Shown piece by piece: positions 46,280 through 56,449 of a DNA stretch of 64,000 nucleotides (its first letter is position 1; each line of letters begins with the position of its first letter). The stretch covers positions 124,001 to 188,000 of the forward strand of contig NZ_JAEDAJ010000007.1 of the NCBI RefSeq assembly GCF_016623465.1. The letters are read 5' to 3'. The notes under the pieces were generated by a model, which saw only the letters and a list, made by a program, of their open reading frames with translations, searched no databases and had not been told where the DNA came from. A program made the translations under genes and the position numbers. The stretch is from Brachybacterium halotolerans (GTDB lineage Bacteria > Actinomycetota > Actinomycetes > Actinomycetales > Dermabacteraceae).

Positions 46280-46306
46280 GTGCGCGTTCAGCGCGAGAAC
46301 GCGCAC
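46280..46306. promoter_or_regulatory. Operator-like palindrome at the tdh promoter
   Basis: GTGCGCGTTC (46280-46289) and GAACGCGCAC (46297-46306) are perfect 10-bp inverted arms separated by seven bases. The site overlaps the expected tdh -35 region and lies about 95 bases before hrpA. It looks like a dimeric repressor site for the threonine operon. Confidence 0.55.
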
Positions 46307-46386
46307 GGATGCCGAGGGGCGGCGGCAGTGCCCGGCCCCGCGGGCGGGCACCGGGAATCGGGGCGACCCCGACGCCTCCGAACGCC

Positions 46387-46400
46387 TAGCATGTCCCATC
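46387..46400 (+). promoter_or_regulatory. -10 box, leaderless hrpA start
   Basis: TAGCAT (46387-46392) ends eight bases before the hrpA ATG. Confidence 0.5.
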
Positions 46401-49400
46401 ATGAGCGCGCGCCCGAGCACCACCGAGACCCACCCCGAGGCACCGCAGCTCGCGATCACCTACCCGGGCGAGCTGCCCGTCTCCCAGCAGCGCGAGGAGA
46501 TCCTGTCCGCGCTGCGCGAGAACCAGGTCGTCGTCATCGCCGGCGAGACCGGATCCGGCAAGACCACGCAGATCCCCAAGATGCTCCTCGAGCTCGGCTT
46601 CGGCGGGAACGGCAAGGTCATCGGCCACACGCAGCCGCGACGGCTCGCCGCGCGCAGCGTCGCGAGCCGCATCGCCTCCGAGCTGGGGGAGAAGCTCGGC
46701 GAAGGGACCGTCGGCTACCAGGTGCGCTTCACCAAGGAGGTCGCCCGCGGCGCCCGGCTGAAGCTGATGACCGACGGCATCCTGCTGGCAGAGCTCGGTT
46801 CGGACCGCCTGCTGCGGCGCTACGACGCGATCATCATCGACGAGGCCCACGAGCGCTCGCTGAACATCGACGTCATCCTCGGCTACCTCCGGCAGATCCT
46901 GCCGCAGCGCCCCGACCTCAAGGTCGTCATCACCTCGGCGACCATCGACCCCGAGCGCTTCGCCCAGCACTTCGCCACCAGCGGGGCCGACGGTGCGATG
47001 CACCCGGCGCCCGTCCTCGAGGTCTCCGGGCGCACCTATCCCGTCGAGGTCCGCTACCGGCCGCTCGTGATCGACGCGGAGGTCGCCGCCGAGGAGGCCT
47101 CGGAGGCCGACGAGCTCGAGGACATCCACTCCATCGAGCGCGACCTCGACGAGGCGATCATCGACGCGGTCGACGAGCTCGCCGCCGAGGGCCCCGGCGA
47201 CATGCTCGTCTTCCTGCCCGGCGAGCGCGAGATCCGCGAGATCCGCGACAGCCTCGAGCAGCACCTGGGCTCGGGAGGCCGGGGCCGTCTGCCCACCGAG
47301 GTGCTGCCGCTGTTCGGCCGGCTCTCCGCGAGCGACCAGCAGCGGATCTTCTCGCCGCGCCCCGCGGGCACGCACCGCCGGATCATCCTGTCGACCAACG
47401 TCGCCGAGACCTCTCTCACCGTCCCCGGCATCACCTACGTGATCGACTCGGGCCTCGCCCGCATCTCCCGCTACTCCCAGCGCACCAAGGTGCAGCGCCT
47501 TCCGATCGAGCCGATCTCCCAGGCCAGCGCGAACCAGCGCTCGGGCCGGTCGGGCCGCACCCATCCCGGCATCGCGATCCGTCTCTTCTCCCGCGAGGAC
47601 TTCGAGACCCGCCCGGAGTTCACCGAGCCCGAGATCCTGCGCACCAACCTCGCCTCCGTCGTCCTGCTGATGACCTCCCTCGGGCTCGGGGACGTGGAGT
47701 CCTTCCCGTTCGTGGAGCCCCCGGCCACGCGCGCCGTGACCGACGGCGTGCGCCTGCTCGAGGAGCTGCGCGCCATCGAAACCGACCCGAAGGCGCCGGG
47801 CGGACGGCGCCTGACGGACATCGGCCGACTGCTCGCGCGCTTCCCGCTGGACCCCCGGATGGCGCGCATGCTCATCGAGGCCGACCGCCTCGGCGCCCTG
47901 CGCGAGGTCCTCGTGATCGTCGCGGGACTCTCGATCCAGGACCCGCGCGAGCGTCCGCTCGGCTTCGAGCAGCAGGCCAAGGAGAAGCACAGGCGCTTCG
48001 AGGACGAGACCAGCGACTTCCTGGGCCTCCTGAACCTCTGGAACCACCTCCAGGAGCGGCGCAAGGAGCTCTCGGGCAGCGCGTTCCGCCGTGAGGTCCG
48101 CGGCGAATACCTCCACTACCTGCGCATCCGCGAATGGTGGGACCTGCACTCCCAGCTGAAGGACATGGCGAAGGACGCCGATCTCCACCTCAACAAGAGC
48201 GAGGCCGATCCCGCGCGCATCCACCAGGCGCTGCTCGCGGGGCTGCTCTCCCACGTCGGCCTCTACGACGACCGCAGCCGCGAGTACTCCGGCGCCCGGG
48301 GCGCGCGGTTCGCGCTCTGGCCCGGATCCGCCCTCGCTAGGAAGCGCCCCGAGCTCGTCATGGTCGCCGAGCTCGTCGAGACGTCCCGGCTCTGGGGACG
48401 CACCGCCGCGAGGATCGACGCCGCCTGGGCCGAGGAGATCGGCGCGCACGTGGTGCGCCGCTCCCACTCCGAGCCCTACTGGTCCTCCAAGCAGGCCTCC
48501 GCGATGGCGCACGAGAAGGTCACTCTCTACGGGGTGCCCATCGTCGCCGACCACGTGGTGCCCTTCGGCCGGGTGGACCCCGAGCTCGCCCGGGACATCT
48601 TCCTGCAGAATGCCCTCGTCGAGGGGGACTGGCGGACCCGCCACCACTTCTTCCGCGACAATCGGGCGCTCATCGAGAGGCTCGAGGAGCTTGAGGCGAA
48701 GACCCGTCGGCGCGACCTCCTCATCGGCGACGAGCAGGTCTTCGCCTTCTACGACGCGCGCATCCCCGCCGACGTCGTCTCCGGCCGCCACTTCGACGCC
48801 TGGTGGAAGAAGCAGCGGCACATCACCCCCGACCTGCTCACGCTCACCGAGGACGACCTCCTCGCGGCCGACGAGTCCGTCACCGCCGCGATCCAGGCCG
48901 ATTTCCCCGACACCTGGGTGCAGGGGGACCTCACGCTGCCGCTCAGCTACTCCTTCGGGGACGTGGGCGCGCGCGGCAGCGACGGCGTCACCGCGACGAT
49001 CCCTCTCGCGGTGCTCAACCGCGTCACCCCGCGCGGCTTCGACTGGCTGGTGCCGGGGATGCGCGAGGAGCTCGTCACCGAGCTCATCCGCTCCCTGCCC
49101 AAGCCCCTGCGCCGCCACCTGGTCCCCGCCCCCGAGCGTGCGAAGGCAGTGGCGGCGACCCTCCACGACGACGATCCGGATGCCGGCGAGGCGTTCGTCG
49201 AGGCGGCGGCCGACGAGCTCGTCGCCCTCCCCGGCGTCCCGCAGGACCTCGAGCTGTACGGCCCCGAGTTCGCCCTCGACCGCATCCCCGCCCACCTGCG
49301 CATGCACTTCCGGGTGGTCGACGCGAAGGGCCGGGAGATCGGCGCGGGCGACGACCTCGGAGCGCTCCAGAAGCGCCTGAAGACGCGCATGGACGCCTCG

Positions 49401-50306
49401 GTCACCACGCAGGGCGAGGACCTCGCCCGACGCGACCTCCCAGCCTTCCCCGAGGCGGGCGTCCCCGCGGTGCACCGCAGCCGCGTCGGCGGACTCGAGG
49501 TGACCGGGTACCCGGCGCTGGTCGCCGTGCGCGGGGCCGACGGGCAGGTCGAGCGTGTGGACCTGAAGGTGCTCGCGACCGCCGAGGAGCAGGCGAGCGC
49601 GCACCCCGAGGGCGTGATCGCGCTCGTGGACCGCGAGCTCCACCCGGATCTCCCCTCCGTGCTGAACGCGCTGCCGAACCCCACGAAGCTCGCCGTCGCC
49701 CAGTCCCCGTACCCCTCGAGCGCCGCCCTCCTGGCCGATGCCTCCGCGGCAGCGACCGCTCATCTGGTGGGCGACGCGGGCTCCGTGCGCACGCGCGAGC
49801 AGTTCGACGCGGCGCTCGCGCGGGTGCGCTCGGACCACGACCGGGTCGCGGCGCAGGCCGTGCGCGACGCGGCCGCGGCCCTCGCCGCACACGCGAAGCT
49901 CGCGAAGTCGCTCGGCCGCGTCTCCTCGCTGACGATCCTCCAGCAGCTCACCGAGATCCGCGAGCACGCCGCGGGCCTGGTGGGGGAGCGCTTCGTCTCC
50001 CGCACGGGGGTCGAGCACCTGGGCGACCTGGTGCGCTACCTACGGGCCGACGGGATCCGGCTGGAGAAGCTCGAGGAGAACCCTCCGCGCGACGCGAAGC
50101 TCGCCTGGCAGGTCCACGACGTCGAGCAGCTGTGGGAGCGCGCCCGCGCGACGCTCTCCCGCTCGCGCGCTGCCCAGGAGGACGCGACGCGCATCCCGTG
50201 GCTGCTGGAGGAGTACCGGGTGAGCCTGTTCGCCCAGACCCTGGGCACCCGCGAGACCGTCTCCGACAAGCGCCTCCGCACAGCGATCGCGGCGCTCTCG
50301 GCCTGA
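46401..50306 (+). CDS. hrpA: ATP-dependent RNA helicase HrpA (DEAH box)
   Basis: 1301 residues, the normal HrpA size. Walker A GETGSGKT (48-55), DEAH (147-150), SAT ([11 protein letters not shown]), and motif [21 protein letters not shown], followed by a winged helix/ratchet domain and HA2/OB-fold, then the C-terminal HrpA-specific domain (DUF3418) occupying about residues 680-1300. HrpA acts on mRNA and resolves stalled or collided ribosomes in Escherichia coli. The frame is open upstream, but the ATG at 46401 has a -10 box just before it. Confidence 0.95.
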   Translation: MSARPSTTETHPEAPQLAITYPGELPVSQQREEILSALRENQVVVIAGETGSGKTTQIPKMLLELGFGGNGKVIGHTQPRRLAARSVASRIASELGEKLGEGTVGYQVRFTKEVARGARLKLMTDGILLAELGSDRLLRRYDAIIIDEAHERSLNIDVILGYLRQILPQRPDLKVVITSATIDPERFAQHFATSGADGAMHPAPVLEVSGRTYPVEVRYRPLVIDAEVAAEEASEADELEDIHSIERDLDEAIIDAVDELAAEGPGDMLVFLPGEREIREIRDSLEQHLGSGGRGRLPTEVLPLFGRLSASDQQRIFSPRPAGTHRRIILSTNVAETSLTVPGITYVIDSGLARISRYSQRTKVQRLPIEPISQASANQRSGRSGRTHPGIAIRLFSREDFETRPEFTEPEILRTNLASVVLLMTSLGLGDVESFPFVEPPATRAVTDGVRLLEELRAIETDPKAPGGRRLTDIGRLLARFPLDPRMARMLIEADRLGALREVLVIVAGLSIQDPRERPLGFEQQAKEKHRRFEDETSDFLGLLNLWNHLQERRKELSGSAFRREVRGEYLHYLRIREWWDLHSQLKDMAKDADLHLNKSEADPARIHQALLAGLLSHVGLYDDRSREYSGARGARFALWPGSALARKRPELVMVAELVETSRLWGRTAARIDAAWAEEIGAHVVRRSHSEPYWSSKQASAMAHEKVTLYGVPIVADHVVPFGRVDPELARDIFLQNALVEGDWRTRHHFFRDNRALIERLEELEAKTRRRDLLIGDEQVFAFYDARIPADVVSGRHFDAWWKKQRHITPDLLTLTEDDLLAADESVTAAIQADFPDTWVQGDLTLPLSYSFGDVGARGSDGVTATIPLAVLNRVTPRGFDWLVPGMREELVTELIRSLPKPLRRHLVPAPERAKAVAATLHDDDPDAGEAFVEAAADELVALPGVPQDLELYGPEFALDRIPAHLRMHFRVVDAKGREIGAGDDLGALQKRLKTRMDASVTTQGEDLARRDLPAFPEAGVPAVHRSRVGGLEVTGYPALVAVRGADGQVERVDLKVLATAEEQASAHPEGVIALVDRELHPDLPSVLNALPNPTKLAVAQSPYPSSAALLADASAAATAHLVGDAGSVRTREQFDAALARVRSDHDRVAAQAVRDAAAALAAHAKLAKSLGRVSSLTILQQLTEIREHAAGLVGERFVSRTGVEHLGDLVRYLRADGIRLEKLEENPPRDAKLAWQVHDVEQLWERARATLSRSRAAQEDATRIPWLLEEYRVSLFAQTLGTRETVSDKRLRTAIAALSA

Positions 50307-50638
50307 GCCGGCGCCGCGGGACGTGACACACGCCCCCTGATCCGTGTGCTCGCAGCCACCTCCGTCGATCGCATACGCAACTTTTGCGTTCGCCGTGGTG
50401 AGCGCACTGCGGAGGATCCCGGAGGGCGCTGGGCGGCGTCTGAACGCCCGCTCGACCGGTCACGATGAGGTCACGGAGGCTCCCCGCGCGCTGGGTCAAG
50501 GAGTTCATGCCCGCGCAAAGAACCGCGGTCGGACTCGGGCGAACCGGACAGATGTCCTGTTCACAGCGCTTCGTGCGCTCGCTAGCGTCATCGGCGTCCT
50601 TCCGGATCCCGGAACCACAGACCTCGAAGGTGCCTCGC
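50307..50638. promoter_or_regulatory. Upstream region of the lysozyme-like gene with regulatory-looking repeats
   Basis: This 332-base gap contains the palindrome ACGCAA-ctt-TTGCGT (50375-50389), direct repeats GGTCACG at 50458-50464 and 50469-50475 (11-bp period), and a -10 box TAGCGT (50583-50588) predicting a 44-base leader. No gene is recognisable in it. The tandem 11-bp repeat is the pattern bound by OmpR-family regulators such as MtrA. Confidence 0.4.
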
Positions 50639-51223
50639 ATGACCCTCTCCCGCCGCCGCCTGCTCCTCGCCGGGACCATCGGACTGACCGCCCTCGCCAC
50701 GGCCGCCCCGGCCATGGCCGCCGACGCCGACTCCGACGACTGGACCGAGTCGTTCATGACGCGCGCCGAGACCCGCGAGGGCTTCGCGCTGGACGCGATG
50801 GACGACTGGCAGGTCGAGAACGCGCGCTTCATCATCGCCGTCTGCAAGGGCCATGACATCAGCGCCCACGGCACCCAGATCGTGCTCGCGACCGCGATCG
50901 TCGAGGCGTGGCTGTACAACTACCAGCCGGCCGTCGACCTCGACTCCGGCGGTCTCTTCCAGCAGCGTCCCTCCGCGGGGTGGGGCACCGAGTCCGAGGT
51001 GCGCCACAAGAAGAAGGCGATCGACGCGTTCCTCGGCCTCGGCGACCACTCGAGCGCCCCGGGCCTCCTCGACGTCGCCCCCGACTACGACGACTGGGAT
51101 CTCGGCGAGGCCGCCCAGGCCGTCCAGCAGTCCGCCTACCCCGACCGCTACGCCGAGCAGGCGAGCGCCGCGGAGACCCTGTGGGAGCGCTACTCCGACG
51201 AGGTGAAGTCCTTCACGGACTGA
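50639..51223 (+). CDS. Secreted lysozyme-like (transglycosylase-fold) protein
   Basis: 194 residues from the ATG at 50639 (GAAGG upstream). The N-terminus SRRRLLLAGTIGLTALATAAPAMA is a signal peptide with an RR pair, possibly Tat-type, cleaved after AMA. The mature part contains NARFIIAVCKGHDISAHGTQIVLATAIVEAWL and GGLFQQRPSAGWGT (each quoted partly), a conserved actinobacterial module related to lysozyme-like folds, often misnamed 'heavy metal transporter'; the glutamate in AIVEA is the candidate catalytic acid. Likely role: secreted peptidoglycan hydrolase or binder. Single cysteine only. Confidence 0.72.
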   Translation: MTLSRRRLLLAGTIGLTALATAAPAMAADADSDDWTESFMTRAETREGFALDAMDDWQVENARFIIAVCKGHDISAHGTQIVLATAIVEAWLYNYQPAVDLDSGGLFQQRPSAGWGTESEVRHKKKAIDAFLGLGDHSSAPGLLDVAPDYDDWDLGEAAQAVQQSAYPDRYAEQASAAETLWERYSDEVKSFTD

Positions 51224-51340
51224 GCCGTCGACCGCCCGTCGGCCGGTGGATGAGCCGCCTCCGTACGGGGGGACGGACACGGCGGGGATCCCTCCCGGGC
51301 GCGCCGCGCCGAGGCGTCCCGCAGCGGCGGCCCGCGACGC

Positions 51341-51353
51341 TACGATGAGCCGC
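51341..51353 (+). promoter_or_regulatory. -10 box, leaderless malic enzyme start
   Basis: TACGAT (51341-51346) ends seven bases before the ATG at 51354, supporting that start over the in-frame ATG at 51345, which lies inside the box. Confidence 0.5.
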
Positions 51354-52805
51354 ATGTCACCGGCGCCATCAGTCAGCTACTCCATCACGATCCGTCTCGA
51401 GTTCGCCGCCCACTCCGCGGCGGTCGGCGACATCACCGGGACCATCGAGGCGCACCGCGCCCTGGTCACCGCGCTCGATGTCTCCGCCTCCGGGCCCGAG
51501 CGGATGCGCGCGGACCTCACCGTCCTCACCGCGGACAACGACCACGCCATGGAGGTGGTCGAGGCCCTCAAGGACCTCGAGGGGGTCGAGCTCGGCAAGG
51601 TCTCGGACCGCACGTTCCTCGCGCACCTGGGCGGCAAGCTCACCGTCGAGTCGAAGGTCCCGATCCGCCACCGCGACGACCTCTCGATGGTCTACACCCC
51701 GGGCGTCGCGCGCGTCGTGAAGGCGATCGCCGAGCACCCCGAGGACGCCCGCAGCCTCACCATCAAGCGCAACACCGTCGCCGTCGTCTCCGACGGCTCC
51801 GCGATCCTGGGCCTGGGCGATCTGGGCCCGCTCGCCGCGATGCCCGTCATGGAGGGCAAGGCCGCCCTCTTCAAGCGCTTCGCGGACATCGACGCGTTCC
51901 CGATCTGCCTGGACGCGCACTCCGTCGAGGACATCGTGTCCCACGTGAAGGCGATCGCCCCGGTCTTCGCCGGCATCAACCTCGAGGACATCTCGGCCCC
52001 GCGCTGCTTCGAGATCGAGGACCGCCTGCGCCAGGAGCTCGACATCCCCGTCTTCCACGACGACCAGCACGGCACGGCGATCGTCGTGGTCGCCGCGCTG
52101 CGCAACGCCCTGCGCGTGGTCGGCAAGAGCATCGCCGACGTGCGCATCGTGCTCTCGGGAGCGGGCGCCGCGGGCACTGCGATCCTGCGCCTGCTGCGCG
52201 CCGCGGGCGCCCGCGACGTGGTCGTCACCGACATCGACGGCATCGTCCACGAGGGCCGGGAGAACCTCGAGGGCCGCCTGCCCTGGATCGCCGAGGTCAC
52301 CAACCCGCGCCAGCTCACCGGCACGCTCAGCGACGCCATCACCGGGGCCGACGTGTTCATCGGCGTGAGCGCCGGGAACATCCTCACCGCCGACGACGTC
52401 TCCCGCATGGCGGAGCGCTCGATCGTCTTCGCGATGGCGAACCCCACCCCGGAGATCGACCCGGCCGAGGCCGCGAAGCACGCGGAGGTCGTCGCGACCG
52501 GCCGCAGCGACTTCGCCAACCAGATCAACAACGTCCTGGCCTTCCCCGGGGTGTTCCGCGGACTGCTCGATGCACGCGCCACGAACGTCTCGGACCGGAT
52601 GCTGCTCGCGGCCTCGAAGGCCCTGGCCGACGTGGTCTCCTCCGAGGAGCTGAACCCCACCTACATCGTGCCGAGCGTCTTCAACGAGGGCGTCACCAAG
52701 GCTGTCGCCGCCGCCGTGGAGCACGTCGCCCGTGAGGAGGCCGGCACCGTGGACACGATCACCGGGGCGATCCCCGCGGTCTACGCCGAGGAGATCCACC
52801 TCTGA
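51354..52805 (+). CDS. NAD(P)-dependent malic enzyme with N-terminal ACT-like domain
   Basis: 483 residues. The first 85 residues form an ACT-like regulatory domain (TIRLEFAAHSAAVGDITGTIEAH, quoted partly). The malic domain has VYTPGVARVVKAI (catalytic tyrosine), VAVVSDGSAILGLGD, and MEGKAALFKRFADIDAFP with the catalytic lysine. HDDQHGTAIVVVAAL provides metal-binding aspartates, and the NAD-binding GAGAAGTAI follows. It converts malate to pyruvate and CO2. Cofactor preference cannot be read with certainty; the short prokaryotic form with ACT domain is usually NAD-linked. Confidence 0.93.
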   Translation: MSPAPSVSYSITIRLEFAAHSAAVGDITGTIEAHRALVTALDVSASGPERMRADLTVLTADNDHAMEVVEALKDLEGVELGKVSDRTFLAHLGGKLTVESKVPIRHRDDLSMVYTPGVARVVKAIAEHPEDARSLTIKRNTVAVVSDGSAILGLGDLGPLAAMPVMEGKAALFKRFADIDAFPICLDAHSVEDIVSHVKAIAPVFAGINLEDISAPRCFEIEDRLRQELDIPVFHDDQHGTAIVVVAALRNALRVVGKSIADVRIVLSGAGAAGTAILRLLRAAGARDVVVTDIDGIVHEGRENLEGRLPWIAEVTNPRQLTGTLSDAITGADVFIGVSAGNILTADDVSRMAERSIVFAMANPTPEIDPAEAAKHAEVVATGRSDFANQINNVLAFPGVFRGLLDARATNVSDRMLLAASKALADVVSSEELNPTYIVPSVFNEGVTKAVAAAVEHVAREEAGTVDTITGAIPAVYAEEIHL

Positions 52806-52807
52806 GT

Positions 52808-52825
52808 CGAGGCCCCGCGGCCTCG
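52808..52825 (+). terminator. Hairpin after the malic enzyme gene
   Basis: CGAGGCC (52808-52814) pairs with GGCCTCG (52819-52825) over a four-base loop, three bases after the stop. No T-run. Confidence 0.45.
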
Positions 52826-52871
52826 TGCCCTCCTGGGGGCGCGGGTCGCACGGTCCCTCCGCCCCGTGAAA

Positions 52872-52922
52872 GCACCAAGTTCACCGAAAACGGGTGACAC
52901 GCGGAGGTAACTTCACTACCCT
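52872..52922 (+). promoter_or_regulatory. namZ-like promoter with -10 box and an inverted repeat
   Basis: TACCCT (52917-52922) ends six bases before the GTG at 52929. Upstream, AAGTTCACC and GGTAACTT (one mismatched position per arm) form an inverted repeat spanning roughly 52877-52914, and GTGAC/GTAAC half-sites occur within it. This probably is where a regulator of the cell-wall-recycling genes binds. Confidence 0.4.
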
Positions 52923-52928
52923 CGAGGG

Positions 52929-54131
52929 GTGTTCCCTGCGTCACACCAGAGGGTGTCGGGGCTCGACGTCCTGATCGCGGACCCCGGGAGGCTCGAGGCC
53001 GAGCTCCCGGGGTGCGCGCGTCCCGGCCTGCTGACGAACTTCGCCGCCACGACGTCCGAGCTGCGGCGCGGCGTCGATGCGCTCGTGGAGGCGGGCATCC
53101 GTCCGCACTGCCTGATCGCCCCCGAGCACGGGTACTGGGGCAGCGAGCAGGCGGGGGAGGGCGGCGCGGATCAGCGGGATCCCGCGACCGGCATCCCGGT
53201 GCTCTCCTCCTACGGGGTGCACGGCGAGGATCTGGTCGCCCTGCTCGAGCGCAGCGGGATCGACGGGCTGCTCGTGGACCTGCAGGACATCGGCTGCCGC
53301 TTCTTTACCTATCCCTGGTCGATGGTCGACGCCATGCAGGCATGCGCCCGCCTCGGTCTGCCGGTGCACGTCCTGGACCGCCCGGCCCCGCTGCCCGCGG
53401 CGCCCCTGGGCCCCGGTCTCGACCCCGCCTGCGCGAGCTTCGTGGGGCGCATGAACATCCCCCTGCGCCACGGCGGCCGCCTGGGCGACGTGGCACGTCA
53501 CGCTGCGGCCCACCACCTCGAGGACCCACTCGACCTCTCCATCACCCCTGCACCGGGGGCCGACGGGTCCGCCCGCTGGGTGCCGCCCTCCCCGAACATG
53601 CCGACCCCCACCGCGCTCGCCCTCTACCCGGGCACGTGCCTCGTCGAGGGCACCACCTGGAGCGAGGGCCGCGGGACCACGACCCCCTTCGAGGTGCTCG
53701 GCGCACCATGGGCCGACCGCCGCTTCGCGGACGCCCTGCGCGAGCTCGAGCTTCCCGGCGTCCTCGTGCGCGAGGTCCAGGTGCGCGCCACGCACGGGGA
53801 CTTCGCCGGACAGATCCTGCACGGTGTCCAGCTCCACCTCGCCGACGATCCCGCCGCGCTCGTCGGCGGCGCTCCCGTCGACAGCGGGACCGCGACGAGC
53901 GGCGGCTTCGACCCGATCCGCACCGGGCACGGCGTGCTCGCGGTCATGCGCGCCCAACACGCCGGCGGCGAGTTCTGGCGCCGCAACGCCCCGGAGCGCC
54001 CTCCCTTCATCGATCTGCTCTGGGGCTCGAGCGCCCTGCGCGAGGGCGTCGACGACGGCGCCGATCTCGCCGAGATCCTCGCCGCCTCGCCCGTTCCCGA
54101 GCTCCTCGACAGGGACGGTGCGACCGCATGA
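52929..54131 (+). CDS. Exo-beta-N-acetylmuramidase NamZ-like (DUF1343)
   Basis: 400 residues, full length for DUF1343. Marks: CARPGLLTNFAATTSELRRGVD near 33, CLIAPEHGYWGSEQAGEG near 60, DGLLVDLQDIGCRFFTYPWSM near 115, and WVPPSPNMPTPTALALYPGTCLVEGTTWSEGRGTTTPFE near 220 (each quoted partly). Bacillus NamZ releases terminal MurNAc from the non-reducing end of peptidoglycan fragments. No signal peptide is visible, so here it may act on imported muropeptides. It overlaps the following GNAT gene by four bases. Confidence 0.88.
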   Translation: MFPASHQRVSGLDVLIADPGRLEAELPGCARPGLLTNFAATTSELRRGVDALVEAGIRPHCLIAPEHGYWGSEQAGEGGADQRDPATGIPVLSSYGVHGEDLVALLERSGIDGLLVDLQDIGCRFFTYPWSMVDAMQACARLGLPVHVLDRPAPLPAAPLGPGLDPACASFVGRMNIPLRHGGRLGDVARHAAAHHLEDPLDLSITPAPGADGSARWVPPSPNMPTPTALALYPGTCLVEGTTWSEGRGTTTPFEVLGAPWADRRFADALRELELPGVLVREVQVRATHGDFAGQILHGVQLHLADDPAALVGGAPVDSGTATSGGFDPIRTGHGVLAVMRAQHAGGEFWRRNAPERPPFIDLLWGSSALREGVDDGADLAEILAASPVPELLDRDGATA

Positions 54132-55264
54132 CGAGGACGACCAGGCCGACGGGGCCGACAGGGGCGACGGCGCCGACGCACGGGGCCATCCGCGTGCGCG
54201 AGGAGCTGCGCCCCGGGGACCTCCCGGCGCTCGCCGCGCTCACCACGGGCACCGCGCGACCCCTCACCGCGCAGGAGCTCACGCAGCTCGTGCTCGCCGA
54301 CCCCGATCCGCGGAGCTCGATCGTGCTGGTCGTCGAGGACGCTGAGAACACCGGGGACACCGAGGAAGCGGCGGGACGCGCAGGGGATCCGTCACCGGTG
54401 GGCTTCGCGCACGTCGCGACGCAGGACGGCGCGGCGTACCTGGTCAGCGGCGCGGTGCACCCCGCGCACCGACGCCGGGGCGTGGGCACTCGTCTGCTCG
54501 ACGCGGCGCTCGTGCACGCACGCCGGTGGGGAGCCGAGAGCCTCGTGATCAGCGGACGACCGAGGGGCTACGCGGCTCCCGGCATCGACGAGGCCGCCGA
54601 CCCCGGCACCGCCGCCTTCCTCCGCGCCCGCGGAGCGCACGAGGCGGGGAGCGCGCTCGCCATGGAGCGCGAGCTCACGGGCCCTGCGGAGCGGAGCCCG
54701 GCCGGCGGCGCCCACCCTCCTGATGTCCGGATCGCTCCGTGCACCCCCGAGGAGGTGCCCGGGATGCTCGCCGCCGTGCGCCTCCACCTGTCCGAGGACT
54801 GGGCGCAGCTGCTCGGCGCCCACGTCGCGCACCGCGCGGAGGAGGAGTCCCGCGGGCACCATCCGACGGACGGCCCGGCCGGCACGATCCTGCTCGCCCG
54901 TGACGCGACGGAGTCCGCGGCGGAACCCGTGGGGGAGCTCCTCGGCATCGCCGCCTGGGACGTCGTCGGCGCGGATCCCGGGCGCTTCGGCCCCATCGGC
55001 GTGCTGCCCTCCGCCCGCGGACGCGGGGTCGGCGGCGCCCTGCTCGACGCCGCCCTGGTGCGCATGGCGCGCGCGGGCGCCCGCCGCGCCTGGTTCCAGT
55101 GGACCTGGGCGCGCGGTCCCGCCCACCGCATGTACCTCTCGCGGGGCTTCCGTCCGCTCGCGACCACCACGCCCTTCGAGCTCCCCGTCCGCCCCGATGC
55201 AGCTCCGATCCCGGCAGTCCCGATCCCGGCAGTCCCGATCCCGAAGGAGAGGTCGCGCCCATGA
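54128..55264 (+). CDS. Tandem GNAT-family N-acetyltransferase
   Basis: 378 residues with two GNAT domains. Domain 1 (about 20-185) has VHPAHRRRGVGTRLLDAALVHARRWG; domain 2 (about 200-360) has VLPSARGRGVGGALLDAALVRMARAG, both containing the acetyl-CoA R/Q-x-x-G-x-G/A loop. The acceptor is unknown, but GNATs of this type are frequent next to NamZ/AmiE genes of muropeptide recycling, suggesting amino-sugar or peptide acetylation. The C-terminus carries a PIPAV repeat encoded by a 15-bp tandem repeat. Overlaps both neighbours by four bases. Confidence 0.85.
   Translation: MTRTTRPTGPTGATAPTHGAIRVREELRPGDLPALAALTTGTARPLTAQELTQLVLADPDPRSSIVLVVEDAENTGDTEEAAGRAGDPSPVGFAHVATQDGAAYLVSGAVHPAHRRRGVGTRLLDAALVHARRWGAESLVISGRPRGYAAPGIDEAADPGTAAFLRARGAHEAGSALAMERELTGPAERSPAGGAHPPDVRIAPCTPEEVPGMLAAVRLHLSEDWAQLLGAHVAHRAEEESRGHHPTDGPAGTILLARDATESAAEPVGELLGIAAWDVVGADPGRFGPIGVLPSARGRGVGGALLDAALVRMARAGARRAWFQWTWARGPAHRMYLSRGFRPLATTTPFELPVRPDAAPIPAVPIPAVPIPKERSRP
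55206..55242 (+). repeat. 15-bp tandem repeat at the 3' end of the GNAT gene
   Basis: CGATCCCGGCAGTCC occurs twice in tandem (55206-55220 and 55221-55235), followed by a third partial copy (55236-55242). It encodes the PIPAV repeat. Confidence 0.85.
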
Positions 55265-56449
55265 CCGCCTCGTCCCCGCCCCCGTCGTCCCCGCGTCCCG
55301 CGCGCCGCACCGTGCTCGGCGCGGCGGTGGGCGCCGCCGGCCTCACCGCCGTCGGACTCTCCTCGTGCGGCCCCGCCGCGCAGGACTCCGAGAACCCGCC
55401 GCTGCGCATCCACGCGAACGATGTGACCGTCTACCAGCCGAACTTCAACCCCTACTCGCCCACGGCCCTGCAGGGCGCGAGCGGGCTCATCTTCGAGCCG
55501 CTCATGGTGTACACGGCCATGGACCCCGAGAAGCCCGTGCCGTGGGTCGCCGAGAAGATCACCTTCGGCGAGGACGGCACGAGCGCGGAGATCCTCGTGC
55601 GCGAAGGCATCGTGTTCACCGACGACCATCCGCTGACCGCGGAGGACGTCGAGTACTCCCTGCTCATGCTCCGTGACAAGCCCGCGACCAACGGCTCCGC
55701 GCTGCCGATCAAGGATGCGAAGCGCACGGGGGAGCGCTCCGTGGAGGTCTCCTTCGACGGGCCCTCGTTCGCGCACGCGCCGACGCTGGGCGGCTCCTAC
55801 GTCGTCCCCAAGCACATCTTCGAGACCCTCGACGTCGAGAAGGACGCGATCGCAGAGCCCGTCGGCTCCGGTCCGTACATGCTCGATCGCTTCTCCGACC
55901 AGCTCTACACCTTCCGCCGCAACGAGAAGCACTGGGCGGTCGAGGACTTCGCGGTCCCCGAGCTCTATTACCCCTCGTACTCCACGGAGACCTTCAACAC
56001 CGCGCTGCAGGCCGGCGAGATCGACTGGTCCGGCGGGTTCGTCGCCAACGTCGACAAGATCTTCGTCGCGAAGGATCCCGAGCACCGCGGCTACTACTAC
56101 CCGGGCCTGGGCGTCGTGAACCTGACCTTCAACCTCGAGAAGGACCTCTGGCAGGACCTCGAGCTGCGCCGCGGCATCTCGCTCGCGATCGACCGGAAGC
56201 AGATCGCGGACATCGCGATGCTGGGCTACGTGGGCCCGCCCCATCCCACCGGTCTGCCGCGCCCCACCTTCGAGCAGTACATCGCGAAGAGGTACCAGGG
56301 GAAGGAGTTCGAGTTCGACCCCGACAAGGCGGAGAAGGTCCTGGACGACGCCGGCTACCGGCGCGGCCCGGACGGCGTGCGCGCCGCCGAGGACGGCACC
56401 AAGCTCGAGTTCCCGCTACAGATCCCCTCGGGCTTCGTCGACTGGGGCC
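55261..56449 (+). pseudogene. Truncated peptide ABC transporter substrate-binding protein (family 5)
   Basis: The first 396 codons of a family 5 (DppA/OppA) solute-binding protein. A twin-arginine-type N-terminus leads to a lipobox ending in LSSCG (cysteine near residue 35), then INP motifs such as FNPYSPTALQGASGLIFEPLMVY, FTDDHPLTAEDVEYSLLML, VGSGPYMLDRF and DLELRRGISLAIDRKQI. The protein should continue for roughly another 150 residues, but at about 56445-56452 homology ends abruptly at the ABC ATPase remnant. The frame then runs on as 38 unrelated residues to a stop at 56565. Part of a muropeptide or peptide uptake system that is no longer intact. Confidence 0.82.

Noticed and set aside
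46386-50018. 1210-codon minus-strand frame opposite hrpA
   Set aside because: Antisense shadow of a well-conserved helicase gene, with repetitive Arg/Gly/Glu/Val composition and no motifs.
50307-50638. Cyclic di-AMP (ydaO) riboswitch before the lysozyme-like gene
   Set aside because: Such riboswitches often precede actinobacterial wall-hydrolase genes, but I could not match the conserved core; a covariance-model search would settle it.
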